This document shows positions 1 to 9,524 of a DNA stretch of 64,000 bases, one piece after another. The stretch covers positions 1-64,000 of the forward strand of contig NZ_MUHE01000015.1 of the NCBI RefSeq assembly GCF_002217405.1, read 5' to 3'. A program made the position numbers and the translations under genes. The notes below the pieces were generated by a model. It saw only the letters and a list, made by a program, of their open reading frames with translations. It ran no database searches and had not been told where the DNA came from. The DNA comes from Flavobacterium psychrophilum DSM 3660 = ATCC 49418. Lineage in GTDB: Bacteria; Bacteroidota; Bacteroidia; Flavobacteriales; Flavobacteriaceae. Every line of letters starts with the position of its first letter. Within the stretch, counting starts at the first letter, position 1.

Positions 1-236
1 ACTTTAAATGGTATAATTCATCCAAATAATACTAAGGGTTTAAAACACAAAAAAAGCTTACCCCAAATTACATGAATTAATAAAAAATCATATTGCGGAT
101 CTTATAAAATTTGTGCTACTAATGTAATTTGTACATAAAAGAATAACCTGACACAAGTTATAGAGAGTCATATAAAATAATATCTATTTGACTTTATATA
201 TTTAAAAATGTATTTTTTTTAAAAAAGTATTTATCC

Positions 237-244
237 TATATTTG
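237..244 (+). promoter_or_regulatory. Putative -7 promoter element of fabG
   Basis: The octamer TATATTTG matches the Bacteroidota housekeeping -7 consensus TAnnTTTG and lies 28 bases before the fabG start codon. No clear TTG -33 element stands at the usual distance. The rest of bases 1-236 is A/T-rich with no gene that I can support. Confidence 0.4.
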
Positions 245-272
245 ACAATTAAAGAATAAAACCAATAATAAA

Positions 273-1019
273 ATGAAATTACTAGAAGGAAAAGTAGCCA
301 TCATTACAGGTGCAAGCCGTGGAATAGGAAGTGGAATTGCTAAAGTATTTGCACAACACGGAGCAAATGTAGCTTTTACATACAGTTCATCTGTAGAATC
401 TGCAATGGCTTTAGAAACAGAATTAAACACTTTAGGAATTAAAGCAAAAGGATACCAGTCTAACGCTGCCGATTTTAATGAAGCACAAACCTTTGTAGAT
501 GCAGTAATTGCAGAATTTGGTACAATAGATATTTTAATAAACAACGCAGGAATTACTAAAGATAATTTACTAATGCGAATGTCTGAAGAAGATTTTGATA
601 AAGTTATCAATGTCAATTTAAAATCAGTTTTTAATATGACTAAAGCTATTCAAAAAACATTCTTAAAACAACGTTCAGGCTCAATTATAAATATGAGTAG
701 TGTCGTAGGAATAAAAGGTAATCCTGGTCAGACTAATTATGCAGCATCTAAAGCAGGTGTTATTGGTTTTACAAAATCAGTAGCTCTAGAGTTAGGTTCT
801 CGTAACATTCGTTGCAACGCTATTGCGCCAGGATTTATAGAAACCGAAATGACTGCAAAACTAAACGAAGAGGTAGTACAAACTTGGAGAGAAACCATTC
901 CGTTGCGTCGTGGCGGAACACCCGAAGATGTTGCAAATGCTTGTCTTTTCTTAGCTTCCGACTTGAGTGCTTATGTTACAGGACAGGTTCTTAATGTAGA
1001 TGGAGGAATGCTTACCTAA
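273..1019 (+). CDS. fabG: 3-oxoacyl-ACP reductase FabG
   Basis: This 248-residue short-chain dehydrogenase should catalyse NADPH-dependent reduction of 3-oxoacyl-ACP in the cytosolic fatty-acid elongation cycle. Visible motifs are the glycine-rich cofactor loop TGASRGIG near residues 12-19, the NNAG motif near residue 90, and the catalytic Ser143, Tyr156 and Lys160 (YxxxK). The C-terminal GQVLNVDGGM segment is typical of FabG. Length is normal for the family. The start at ATG 273 places the Rossmann strand a few residues in, as expected. It is followed by a 281-base gap with a degenerate repeat, so it is probably transcribed alone. SDR enzymes are hard to separate by substrate, but the full-length similarity to FabG makes this the best call. 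Confidence 0.93.
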   Translation: MKLLEGKVAIITGASRGIGSGIAKVFAQHGANVAFTYSSSVESAMALETELNTLGIKAKGYQSNAADFNEAQTFVDAVIAEFGTIDILINNAGITKDNLLMRMSEEDFDKVINVNLKSVFNMTKAIQKTFLKQRSGSIINMSSVVGIKGNPGQTNYAASKAGVIGFTKSVALELGSRNIRCNAIAPGFIETEMTAKLNEEVVQTWRETIPLRRGGTPEDVANACLFLASDLSAYVTGQVLNVDGGMLT

Positions 1020-1124
1020 TAAATTAAAATATTGAAAAATTAAGGTTTTCAGCTTCATGCAATAATAAACAGCATTTTTTTAAATATCATGATTAGGACC
1101 TTATCATAAGTGTAGTCTTCATGT

Positions 1125-1232
1125 TACAAACGAAGTTCACTAAGCTCCGATAAAAACAAAAGTATATGAATAATTTTTTTGAGGCAAAAAAATCTCAAAA
1201 AAGGGTTTTCACTTCAATTGCTAACGAAAAAT
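1125..1232. repeat. Degenerate copy of a dispersed intergenic repeat
   Basis: The 3' half carries a stem-loop flanked by A- and T-runs and then a tail resembling TTTTCACT-CAAT--CTAACG. The same tail ends the copies at 11326-11408 and 48056-48157. The 5' part (ACAAACGAAGTTCACT) resembles the partial copy near 60630 (ACAAACTAAGTACACT). It fills most of the fabG to VWA-protein gap. Confidence 0.5.
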
Positions 1233-1300
1233 GCACTAATTAATAAAATTAAGCTCTGTTTTGCCAATGTTTCAATTTTTTAATCTTCAATTAAAAATAA

Positions 1301-3328
1301 ATGAATACCAACACGATTCTACTCATAATACTTTCTTTAGTAACTGCTGGAGGATTGTCGTTTTACCAATATTTTTATAAAAATAAAAACTACAACAAGG
1401 TCAATTTTTTATTGGCTTTGTTGCGTTTTATTTCTATTTTTTCTATCATTTTATTGCTAATTAATCCAGTTATATCAAGAAAAACCTACGAAACAAGTAA
1501 AACACCATTACCAATAATTGTAGATAATTCTCAATCTATATCAGAATTAAAACAAGAAAAAATATCGAAAGAATTATCTCAAAAATTATTAGAAAACACT
1601 CAGTTGAATGACAAATATGATGTTCAATTGTTTAGTTTTGATAATGATTTTTACACTAACAAACCAATAGATTATAAAGGAAAACAAACCAATATTCATA
1701 AAGTTGCTCAAAACATGAAGCAATTATATCGAAATCAAAATTTTCCAATTGTATTGCTGTCAGACGGAAACCAAACCATTGGAAACGATTATGTATATTC
1801 ATTTCCTCAAAACAATCAACTCTATCCATTAGTATTAGGTGATACAACGAGCTTTTTAGATATAAAAATTAATCAATTGAATGTAAATAAATACGCATTC
1901 TTAAAAAATAAATTTCCAGTCGAAGTTTTCTTACAATACAACGGCGACAAAAGCATCAATACCACATTTAGTATTCAAGAAGGAAATCATACAATTCACA
2001 AACAAATCATTTCTTTTTCTGCCAACAAGAAATCGCAAGAAATATCTGTTTTGCTAAACGCTAATAAAGTAGGAGTTCATTCTTATAAAGCAAGTATTAC
2101 AACTTCAGAAATAGAGAAAAATAAATATAATAACACTAAAAATTTTGCGGTCGAAATTATAGACCAGCGATCAGAAATTGCATTAATATCAGCAATAAAT
2201 CATCCAGATTTAGGGGCTTTGAAACGAGCTATAGAAACTAATGTACAACACAAAGTAACGCTTGTTAAACCACAGCAAATTAAATCATTAAATAGTTATA
2301 ATGTTTTAATATTATACCAGCCCAATATCCAATTTAAACCTATTTTAGAGCAAAATAAAAACCTACAATTAAACACTTTTGTAATTACAGGATTAAGTAC
2401 AGATTATAACATTCTGAATGAATACCAAGACCAATTGAAATTTAGAATGTCTAATCAGAATGAAAATTTTACAGCTCAATTTAATCCTGAATTTAATTTA
2501 TTTGCTTTAGATAATATTGGTTTCGAACAGTTTCCTCCTTTAGAAAATTCGTTTGGTAATATAAATATTACAGGGAATGTAAATACTTTATTGCAATCTC
2601 AAATTAGGAATATTAATACTAAAAACCCATTATTGGCTTTTGCAGAAATCGGAATAAAACGAAATGCCTATCTTTTTGGAGAGAATATCTGGAAATGGCG
2701 TCTAGAAAGTCATGTAAAAACTAAATCATTCGAACAATTTGATATTTTTATAGATAAAATTATTCAGTTTTTAGCCTCTAATGTTTCAAAAAAATCGCTA
2801 ATTGTTACGCACGAAAGCTTTTATAATTCTGGTGAAAATATCGAAGTTTCAGCTCAATTTTTTAATAAAAATTATGAATTTGAAGAAAATGCAAAATTAA
2901 CCATTCAGTTAAAAAACAATAAAACAAAAACCACAAAAGTATATGATTTTTTAAAAGGAAATGGCGAATATAAAGTAAATCTAGACGGTTTAGAAGCTGG
3001 AAATTATAGCTTCACTGTCAAAGAAAATAATTCGAAAGCTTCCTATTCAAATAAATTTGAAGTTTTATATTTTGAAATTGAAAAGCAATTTGTAAATCCT
3101 GATATTTCTCGTTTAACTCAGTTAGCAAGAAACACGAACTCGAAAATATTTTATCCAAATCAAGTAGATAAATTAATTACCGAATTACTTAAAAAGGAAA
3201 GTTTTCCAGCCATTCAGAAAGAAATAGTTAAAAAATCTGCTCTAATAGAGTCAATTTGGTTATTAATTCTTTTAGCAATTACTTTAGCCACAGAATGGTT
3301 TATTAGAAAATACAACGGAATGCTATAA
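1301..3328 (+). CDS. VWA-like membrane protein, function unknown
   Basis: A 675-residue inner-membrane protein. Two transmembrane helices lie near residues 5-25 and 36-57 and a third near 650-670, with a large soluble region between them. A VWA-like metal-binding signature DNSQS (Asp75-x-Ser77-x-Ser79) starts this region, and PIVLLSDGNQ further on resembles the second VWA strand. The rest looks like beta-rich Ig-type domains. The arrangement resembles BatA/BatB-like flavobacterial proteins of unknown role. It stands alone between fabG and a convergent sulfatase gene. The substrate or partner cannot be read from sequence. Confidence 0.75.
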   Translation: MNTNTILLIILSLVTAGGLSFYQYFYKNKNYNKVNFLLALLRFISIFSIILLLINPVISRKTYETSKTPLPIIVDNSQSISELKQEKISKELSQKLLENTQLNDKYDVQLFSFDNDFYTNKPIDYKGKQTNIHKVAQNMKQLYRNQNFPIVLLSDGNQTIGNDYVYSFPQNNQLYPLVLGDTTSFLDIKINQLNVNKYAFLKNKFPVEVFLQYNGDKSINTTFSIQEGNHTIHKQIISFSANKKSQEISVLLNANKVGVHSYKASITTSEIEKNKYNNTKNFAVEIIDQRSEIALISAINHPDLGALKRAIETNVQHKVTLVKPQQIKSLNSYNVLILYQPNIQFKPILEQNKNLQLNTFVITGLSTDYNILNEYQDQLKFRMSNQNENFTAQFNPEFNLFALDNIGFEQFPPLENSFGNINITGNVNTLLQSQIRNINTKNPLLAFAEIGIKRNAYLFGENIWKWRLESHVKTKSFEQFDIFIDKIIQFLASNVSKKSLIVTHESFYNSGENIEVSAQFFNKNYEFEENAKLTIQLKNNKTKTTKVYDFLKGNGEYKVNLDGLEAGNYSFTVKENNSKASYSNKFEVLYFEIEKQFVNPDISRLTQLARNTNSKIFYPNQVDKLITELLKKESFPAIQKEIVKKSALIESIWLLILLAITLATEWFIRKYNGML

Positions 3329-3334
3329 AATGTT

Positions 3335-3388
3335 AAAATTTAATAGTAATAATCAATTAAAAAATAATTAACATTACTATTAAATTTT
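3335..3388. terminator. Bidirectional terminator-like inverted repeat
   Basis: The arms AAAATTTAATAGTAAT (3335-3350) and ATTACTATTAAATTTT (3373-3388) are perfect reverse complements of 16 bases, separated by 22 bases. The element sits between two convergent genes. The stem is A/T-rich, so termination strength is uncertain. Confidence 0.6.
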
Positions 3389-3410
3389 GTTATGGTATTA
3401 AAACTAAAAC

Positions 3411-5504
3411 CTATTTCTGATATTTTTTCTTTTTTAGCATATCTGAAGCGGTTTGATAATACGAAATGGTTTCATTTATTAAATCTGTTCTTTCTTTATT
3501 TAGCAATTTTTCATCATACATAATTTGAAAATCAGCACCTAATTTTGAATTTTCAATTACGGTTAAACCAAATTGTTTTACTCCTTGTTTTGGTGAAATT
3601 ATAGTTAGAATATTATCTTTTATTAGTCCTAAATTCTGGTAAGTAGCGATTAAGGCTCTTGGCTTATAATCTGTATTTAAAACATCTTGACCAAAGAATT
3701 TACTTTGGTAATTAAAATTTAATAAACCCAAAACAGTTGGCATTACGTCTATTTGTGACATCATATTATTGTAATGAGTTGGTTGCACGAATTCTGGTGC
3801 ATAAATCATGGCTGGAATGCGGTATTTATCTAAAGGAAGTTCTGTTTTTCCTGAGCTAGAAGCACAATGATCAGCAAGGATTACAAAAACAGTATTTTTA
3901 AACCATGGTTGTTTTTTTGCCATTATAAAAAATTGTTTCATCGCATAATCTGTATATTTTACGCCACCTTCACGAGATTTTGCATCTCCAGAAATATCAA
4001 TTTTTCCATTAGGATAGGTAAAAGGCCTATGGTTGCTTACGGTCATGATATGATTAAAAAAAGGTTTATTTTCTTTTGCTTCTTCATTCATGGTTTTAAT
4101 TGCTTTTTTGTATAAATCTTCGTCACAAACGCCCCAAACATTCGAAAAAGTAATTTCTTCGGGTTTAAAAGTTTTTTTATCTACAATTCCGTAACCATTT
4201 CCTGCAAAAAAATCTTCCATATTATCAAAATAGGCATCTCCACCATAAATATATTTTACATTATATCCTTTTTTTGCAAAAATACTTCCTGTCGAGAATT
4301 TATTTTTATTGTCTTTTCGCTTTACCACACTTTCGCCAGCAGTAGGAGGAACGCACAATGTAACAGATTCTAAGCCTCGCACTGTTCTGTTTCCAACTGC
4401 ATACAAATTAGTAAATAATAAACTTTTTGTGGCTAAACTATCTAAAAAAGGTGTAATATTTTGCTCATTTCCATAAGTTTTTAGGAAATCTGCACTGTAA
4501 CTTTCAATGGTAATTAAAACTACATTTTTATGATTCTCGGCTGCTTTGGCTTTAATATTTCTTAATGTTGATTCATTCGAAATTGTAGGAATTTGATTTT
4601 TTAAAACTGCAAATGCTTTATTATTAGGAAGTGTTTTATAAAACTTAAAATAATCTAATTCACTATTTGTAAAAGCCAAATAAAATTTATGTAATCCGTT
4701 GGCTTGCATCTCATTAACAAATATATTTTGAGAGTTTTCTTTATCGGATATAATAGGAATTGTTACTAAAGAAAGGGCAAATAGTGAGAAATATATTGCT
4801 GAAATTTTTATTTTATCAACAAAATTTGGAATTTCATCTAAGTAATTTTTAGACTTTTTTACAATTACATAAGTAATAAGCCCAGCAATTAAGAATAGTG
4901 CTGAGAATATAGGAATTACAGGATAAGATTGCATGATATTTCCTATAACTTCATTAGTGTAAACTAAATAATCGACCGCAATAAAATTATATCTTACGCC
5001 AAATTCGTTCCAAAATAAGTACTCACTTATGGCATTTTGCAAGATACAAACTACAAAAATAAATAGCACGAAAGAGAACATCCAAAATCTAAATATGCTT
5101 CTGTATTTTGGTAAAAACAAGAATAATCCAAATAATATGGTTTTGATCGAAATAAAAGTAATTCCTATTTCAGGCAAAGAACCACCATATTCGTTTAGGA
5201 TTGTATTAAAAAAGGAAACATAAATGAGTAATAAAACTAACAATGCAAAAATTATATAACCATATGGTTTTAAGTATTTTGAATTAGATAAAAATATTAA
5301 ATATAACCACAAAAAAAAGCTTGCTATTACGAAAACAAAAAAATCAGATAGCAAACCAAAACAAAAAATTTTGATGGTTTCTAAAAATCCAAATGAAGAC
5401 TGAGTTATTGGGTGTGCTAGCAAAACGATCCTAGAAATGACACTTACTAATATATAAAGTAGCGCTAGATTGTAAAAAGGAGAAAAAATTTTGAAGAACT
5501 TCAT
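3411..5504 (-). CDS. LtaS-like membrane sulfatase/phosphoglycerol transferase family protein
   Basis: This 697-residue protein has about five N-terminal transmembrane helices (residues ~10-215) followed by an alkaline-phosphatase-superfamily (sulfatase fold) domain from about residue 325. Visible sites are NVVLITIESYSADFL with the first metal ligand, the probable catalytic threonine in VGNRTVRGLES, and the metal-binding ADH in VFVILADHCASS. The architecture matches LtaS/OpgB-type enzymes that transfer phosphoglycerol or phosphoethanolamine groups outside the inner membrane. Bacteroidota make no classical lipoteichoic acid, so the acceptor is probably another envelope lipid or glycan. It is monocistronic and convergent with the upstream gene. 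Confidence 0.85.
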   Translation of the reverse strand: MKFFKIFSPFYNLALLYILVSVISRIVLLAHPITQSSFGFLETIKIFCFGLLSDFFVFVIASFFLWLYLIFLSNSKYLKPYGYIIFALLVLLLIYVSFFNTILNEYGGSLPEIGITFISIKTILFGLFLFLPKYRSIFRFWMFSFVLFIFVVCILQNAISEYLFWNEFGVRYNFIAVDYLVYTNEVIGNIMQSYPVIPIFSALFLIAGLITYVIVKKSKNYLDEIPNFVDKIKISAIYFSLFALSLVTIPIISDKENSQNIFVNEMQANGLHKFYLAFTNSELDYFKFYKTLPNNKAFAVLKNQIPTISNESTLRNIKAKAAENHKNVVLITIESYSADFLKTYGNEQNITPFLDSLATKSLLFTNLYAVGNRTVRGLESVTLCVPPTAGESVVKRKDNKNKFSTGSIFAKKGYNVKYIYGGDAYFDNMEDFFAGNGYGIVDKKTFKPEEITFSNVWGVCDEDLYKKAIKTMNEEAKENKPFFNHIMTVSNHRPFTYPNGKIDISGDAKSREGGVKYTDYAMKQFFIMAKKQPWFKNTVFVILADHCASSSGKTELPLDKYRIPAMIYAPEFVQPTHYNNMMSQIDVMPTVLGLLNFNYQSKFFGQDVLNTDYKPRALIATYQNLGLIKDNILTIISPKQGVKQFGLTVIENSKLGADFQIMYDEKLLNKERTDLINETISYYQTASDMLKKKKYQK

Positions 5505-5568
5505 AAAAATATTTTTTTTTGTAAAAGTAATAAAAGCTTTTTTATAATAATTAAAATAAATTAATGAA

Positions 5569-5576
5569 TATATTTG
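5569..5576 (+). promoter_or_regulatory. Putative -7 promoter element
   Basis: TATATTTG matches the Bacteroidota -7 consensus TAnnTTTG and lies 21 bases before the start codon of the small membrane protein at 5598. Confidence 0.5.
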
Positions 5577-5597
5577 GAATAACTAAAATAGAAAAAC

Positions 5598-6041
5598 ATG
5601 AACAACGCACATTTGCATATGGTAGTAAACCATTTTCCAATTATTGGGATAATTTTTGGATTCGGAATTTTAATTTCAGGCATATTTATTAAAAATAATA
5701 CTGTAAAAAACACGGCATATTTTGTATTTATTGTGTCGGCAATTTTTGCTTTTACAAGTATGTACACAGGCGATGGTGCCGAAGAAATGGTAGAAGATAT
5801 GCCTAATATTGGCAAAAAAATAATTCACATACATGAAGAATGGGCAGAAAAATTAGCCATTGTTTTATACATATTAGGGGCAATATCTATAGGAGGATTA
5901 TATCTTAATCTAAAAAAACAGGCTAAAGCTAATTTTATTTCATTTTTAGTTCTTATCATTGCCATAGCAGGTGTTATTTTAGCCAAATTTACCGGAACTT
6001 CTGGAGGAGAAATTCGCCATACTGAAATTAGAACAAATTAG
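5598..6041 (+). CDS. Small four-helix membrane protein, DUF2231-like
   Basis: 147 residues with four predicted transmembrane helices. Conserved-looking polar residues sit at helix ends: HLHMVVNHFPI at the N-terminus, GDGAEE after helix 2, HIHEEWAE before helix 3, and GGEIRHTEI at the C-terminus. This pattern of paired histidines resembles the DUF2231/cytochrome-b-like small membrane proteins, so haem or metal binding is possible but not shown. It has its own promoter and ends about 125 bases before the his leader. Confidence 0.65.
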   Translation: MNNAHLHMVVNHFPIIGIIFGFGILISGIFIKNNTVKNTAYFVFIVSAIFAFTSMYTGDGAEEMVEDMPNIGKKIIHIHEEWAEKLAIVLYILGAISIGGLYLNLKKQAKANFISFLVLIIAIAGVILAKFTGTSGGEIRHTEIRTN

Positions 6042-6112
6042 AATAAAAACACCAACCAATACTAAGATTAAGATTAAACAAATCATAAATTAGTAAGATT
6101 TATAAAAAATAA

Positions 6113-6145
6113 TTTGGTTTCTATTTTTATTTGAACATATATTTG
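6113..6145 (+). promoter_or_regulatory. Promoter of the histidine operon
   Basis: A TTTG -33 element (6113-6116) and a TATATTTG -7 element (6138-6145) are separated by 21 bases, within the range for the Bacteroidota housekeeping sigma factor. The his leader start codon follows 21 bases downstream. Confidence 0.7.
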
Positions 6146-6165
6146 CAAGGTATAAAAAAACAAAA

Positions 6166-6225
6166 ATGTCTCTAAATCAATTACATCATCATCATTTTCA
6201 TATTTGCTCTCAGGCGAAGTGTTAA
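6166..6225 (+). CDS. Histidine operon leader peptide
   Basis: A 19-codon open frame starting at ATG 6166 contains four consecutive His codons (6184-6195), a Phe codon and a fifth His codon, then stops at TAA 6223. It lies directly between the his promoter and a strong intrinsic terminator, upstream of hisG. This is the classic layout of a transcription attenuator: when charged tRNA-His is scarce, a ribosome stalled on the His run should prevent terminator formation. The peptide is not expected to have another function. Confidence 0.9.
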   Translation: MSLNQLHHHHFHICSQAKC

Positions 6226-6252
6226 TGGTATGCGTGTAAATCACAATATTCT

Positions 6253-6290
6253 AAAACCCGTTTGAGTACATCAAACGGGTTTTTTATTTT
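6253..6290 (+). terminator. his attenuator terminator
   Basis: Arms AAACCCGTTTGA (6254-6265) and TCAAACGGGTTT (6271-6282) form a 12-bp stem with a 5-base loop, followed by a T-rich tract. It starts 28 bases after the leader stop and ends 43 bases before hisG, so it should terminate the transcript when histidine is plentiful. Confidence 0.9.
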
Positions 6291-6332
6291 CTCCAAGTTG
6301 TACTCATTCCTAATATTTAATTTAAAAAAAAA

Positions 6333-7190
6333 ATGAGTACTCTAAAAATTGCAATTCAAAAATCAGGTCGCCTTAACGAGGATAGCTTAAAAATTTTAAA
6401 AGATTGTGGCATTTCAATCGACAATGGAAACGACCAACTTAAAGCATCTGCTTCAAATTTTCCTTTAGAAGTATTATTTCTTCGAAACTCAGATATTCCT
6501 CAATATTTAATAGATGGTGTTGTAGATATTGCTATTGTTGGGGATAATATTTTAGTCGAAAAAGGAGGAAATATTAAAATTGCCGAAAAATTGGGATTTT
6601 CTAAATGCCGAGTTTCTGTAGCAGTTCCTAAATCTTTTAATTTTAAGTCTTTAGATGATTTAAAAAATAAGAGAATAGCAACTTCTTATCCCAATACAAC
6701 TTTAAATTATTTTAAAAACAACGATATAAAAGTCGAATTACACGAAATATCTGGGTCGGTAGAAATTGCGCCAAATATTGGTCTGGCCGATGCTATTGTT
6801 GATATTGTTTCTAGCGGAAATACTCTTTTTAAAAACAATTTGAAAGAAGTTGCTGTCATCATGAAAAGTGAAGCTGTTCTGGCTGTTTCACCTCTAATTA
6901 CTCTTAAAAAACAAGAAATTTTAGATAAGTTAAGATTCAGAATTCAATCGGTACTTAGGGCTAGAAAAGCAAAATATATTTTGATGAATGTGCCAAACGA
7001 CAAAATACAGGCCATAACCGAAATTTTACCCGTATTAAAAAGTCCAACAGTGGTGCCTTTAAGTGAAGTAGGTTGGTGTAGTGTACAATCAGTTATAGAC
7101 GAAGATCAATTTTGGGAAGTAATCGATAAATTGAAAGCGGCTGGCGCCGAAGGTATTCTTGTTTGTCCAATTGAAAAAATGGTTATTTAA
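6333..7190 (+). CDS. hisG: ATP phosphoribosyltransferase HisG (long form)
   Basis: HisG condenses ATP with PRPP, the first and committed step of histidine synthesis. At 285 residues it is the long form. The N-terminal catalytic domains start with LKIAIQKSGRLNEDSLKIL, and the regulatory ACT-like C-terminal domain (from about residue 215) ends with GILVCPIEKMVI. The long form is feedback-inhibited by histidine and needs no HisZ; no hisZ is present here. It is the first gene after the leader/attenuator and is followed 11 bases later by hisD. Confidence 0.97.
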   Translation: MSTLKIAIQKSGRLNEDSLKILKDCGISIDNGNDQLKASASNFPLEVLFLRNSDIPQYLIDGVVDIAIVGDNILVEKGGNIKIAEKLGFSKCRVSVAVPKSFNFKSLDDLKNKRIATSYPNTTLNYFKNNDIKVELHEISGSVEIAPNIGLADAIVDIVSSGNTLFKNNLKEVAVIMKSEAVLAVSPLITLKKQEILDKLRFRIQSVLRARKAKYILMNVPNDKIQAITEILPVLKSPTVVPLSEVGWCSVQSVIDEDQFWEVIDKLKAAGAEGILVCPIEKMVI

Positions 7191-7201
7191 ATCGCAATAA
7201 A

Positions 7202-8491
7202 ATGAATAAAATATACAATCCAAAACCAGAAACATGGTCAGAAATTCTAAAAAGACCAACACAATCTTTTAATGATATCGAAGAAACTGTAAAAGGAATT
7301 TTCAAAGAAGTACAACAAAAAGGAGATGTTGCGGTAAGAAAATATACTTCTTTATTTGATGGAATTGTTTTAGATAATATAGAAGTTTCTAATAATGAAA
7401 TTAATGAAGCAATTAATCTAGTTTCAACAGAATTGAAGCAAGCTATTGCTTTAGCAAAATCGAATATCGAAAAATTTCACACGGCTCAAAAAACTTCAAA
7501 AATAGAAGTCGAAACAACCGAAGGTGTAAATTGTTGGCAAGAAAAGCGTCCCATTCAAAAAGTTGGTTTGTATATTCCTGGCGGAACCGCACCTTTGTTT
7601 TCAACCGTTTTAATGTTAGCCATTCCTGCTCAAATTGCGGGTTGCAATGACATTATTTTGTGTTCTCCTCCTGATAAATCTGGTAAAATAAATCCCGAAA
7701 TTTTATACGCTGCTAATTTATGCGGTGTAACCAAAATTCTAAAAGTAGGAGGGATTCAAGCCATAGCAGGAATGACTTTTGGTACACAAACTATTCCAAA
7801 AGTCTATAAAATTTTTGGACCTGGAAACCAGTTTGTAACCCTTGCAAAACAATTTGCTACACGATTTGGAGTCGCTATAGATATGCCTGCGGGTCCAAGC
7901 GAATTACTTATTGTTGCTGATGATACTGCGATTCCGAGTTTTGTGGCTTCCGATTTATTAAGCCAAGCGGAACACGGAACCGATAGCCAAGTGATTCTAG
8001 TTTCAACTTCAAAAAAACTAATTGATGCTGTAGAAATCGAAATCAACAAGCAGATCGAAGTTTTACCAAGAAAAAATATCGCACAAAAAGCAATCGAAAA
8101 TTCTAAACTAATTTATGTTGAAAATGATGAAATTGCTTTAAATTTAATTAACGATTATGCACCAGAACACTTCATCATTTGTACTAAGAATGAAGATTTT
8201 TACATCAATAATATTCAAGATGCAGGTTCTGTTTTTATAGGAAATTATACGCCCGAAAGTGCAGGCGATTATGCTTCGGGAACCAATCATACTTTGCCAA
8301 CAAACGGATATGCAAAAAATTATTCAGGGGTAAACTTAGATAGTTTTTTAAAATCGATGACTTTTCAAAAAATAACTAAAAAAGGCATTCAAAACATTGG
8401 CTCTGCCATAGAAATAATGGCAGAAGCCGAAGGTTTACAAGCACACAAAAATGCCGTTTCATTACGACTAAAAGCGATAGAAAATGAATAA
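7202..8491 (+). CDS. hisD: Histidinol dehydrogenase HisD
   Basis: HisD carries out the last two oxidations, L-histidinol to L-histidine, with NAD and a zinc ion. The 429-residue length is normal. Recognisable segments are VGLYIPGGTAPLFSTVLML, the nucleotide-binding GPGNQFVTLAKQ, DMPAGPSELL, SQAEHGTDSQ with the Glu-His catalytic/zinc region, and APEHF followed by ASGTNHTLPT near the C-terminus. Its end overlaps the hisC start by 8 bases, which suggests translational coupling. Confidence 0.97.
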   Translation: MNKIYNPKPETWSEILKRPTQSFNDIEETVKGIFKEVQQKGDVAVRKYTSLFDGIVLDNIEVSNNEINEAINLVSTELKQAIALAKSNIEKFHTAQKTSKIEVETTEGVNCWQEKRPIQKVGLYIPGGTAPLFSTVLMLAIPAQIAGCNDIILCSPPDKSGKINPEILYAANLCGVTKILKVGGIQAIAGMTFGTQTIPKVYKIFGPGNQFVTLAKQFATRFGVAIDMPAGPSELLIVADDTAIPSFVASDLLSQAEHGTDSQVILVSTSKKLIDAVEIEINKQIEVLPRKNIAQKAIENSKLIYVENDEIALNLINDYAPEHFIICTKNEDFYINNIQDAGSVFIGNYTPESAGDYASGTNHTLPTNGYAKNYSGVNLDSFLKSMTFQKITKKGIQNIGSAIEIMAEAEGLQAHKNAVSLRLKAIENE

Positions 8492-9524
8492 TTTCAATAT
8501 CAATAATCTCGTTAGAGAAAATATAAAAAATATGCAAGCGTATGCTTCTGCACGAGATGAATTTAAAGATTTTACTCATAATATGGTTTATCTTGATGCC
8601 AATGAAAATCCGTTTTCTAATGGAATTAATCGATATCCAGATCCGCAACAAAAGAAATTGAAAGGTTTTTTAGCACAGCAAAATAAGATCAATGAAAATC
8701 AAATGCTATTAGGAAATGGAAGCGACGAAGTACTAGATTTAGTATTCAGAGCCTTTTGTGAACCCAATGTAGACAATGTAATTACGCTTCCGCCAACGTA
8801 CGGAATGTATGGCGTTTTGGCCAATATTAATGCTATCGAAAACAAAGAAGTTTTATTATCTGCTAATTTTCAACCTAATATTAATGAAATATTAAAGAAT
8901 GTAAATAGCCATACAAAAATTATTTTCCTTTGTTCGCCCAATAATCCAACAGGGAATTCTTTTGATGATCAAGCTGTTTTAACCTTGCTAAAAAACTTTA
9001 ACGGATTGGTCGTTATTGATGAAGCCTATATCGATTTTTCTAAAAATGGCAGTTGGTTGCACGTAATAAGCGATTATCCAAATCTTCTTATTACACAAAC
9101 ACTTTCTAAAGCGTATGCCATGGCAGGTTTAAGAATAGGAATTTTATATGCTTCTGCAGCTATAATTTCGATATTAAATAAGATAAAACCACCGTATAAC
9201 ATCAATAATTTATCACAAGAATCGGCTTTAAAAAAACTAGAACAAAGTACCTTACATTTCCATGTCAAAAAAATTATAAATGAGCGAAAAAAAATGGTTC
9301 AATCTTTAATTTCTATACCATTTATAGAAAAAATATACCCTTCGGATGCTAATTTTATTCTGATAAAAGTAGAGGATGCCAACAAAAGATACAACCAGCT
9401 AATCGAAAAAGGAATCGTCATTAGAAACAGAACCAATCAGCCTTTGTGCGAAAATTGTTTGAGAATTACGATTGGAACCAAAGAAGAAAACGAAAAATTA
9501 ATAACAGTTTTAAAAGCATTATAA
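8484..9524 (+). CDS. hisC: Histidinol-phosphate aminotransferase HisC
   Basis: A PLP-dependent class I/II aminotransferase of 346 residues that converts imidazole-acetol phosphate to histidinol phosphate. Visible sites include [23 protein letters not shown], the CSPNNPTGN motif, VIDEAYIDF, and the PLP Lys209 in [14 protein letters not shown]. It overlaps hisD by 8 bases, and its TAA stop shares one base with the hisB ATG (TAATG). Both overlaps favour coupled translation in the operon. Confidence 0.96.
   Translation: MNNFNINNLVRENIKNMQAYASARDEFKDFTHNMVYLDANENPFSNGINRYPDPQQKKLKGFLAQQNKINENQMLLGNGSDEVLDLVFRAFCEPNVDNVITLPPTYGMYGVLANINAIENKEVLLSANFQPNINEILKNVNSHTKIIFLCSPNNPTGNSFDDQAVLTLLKNFNGLVVIDEAYIDFSKNGSWLHVISDYPNLLITQTLSKAYAMAGLRIGILYASAAIISILNKIKPPYNINNLSQESALKKLEQSTLHFHVKKIINERKKMVQSLISIPFIEKIYPSDANFILIKVEDANKRYNQLIEKGIVIRNRTNQPLCENCLRITIGTKEENEKLITVLKAL

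Noticed and set aside
9446-9524. Longer N-terminus for hisB
   Set aside because: It would read the end of hisC in another frame; the TAATG overlap at 9524 and the position of the HAD motif favour the later start.
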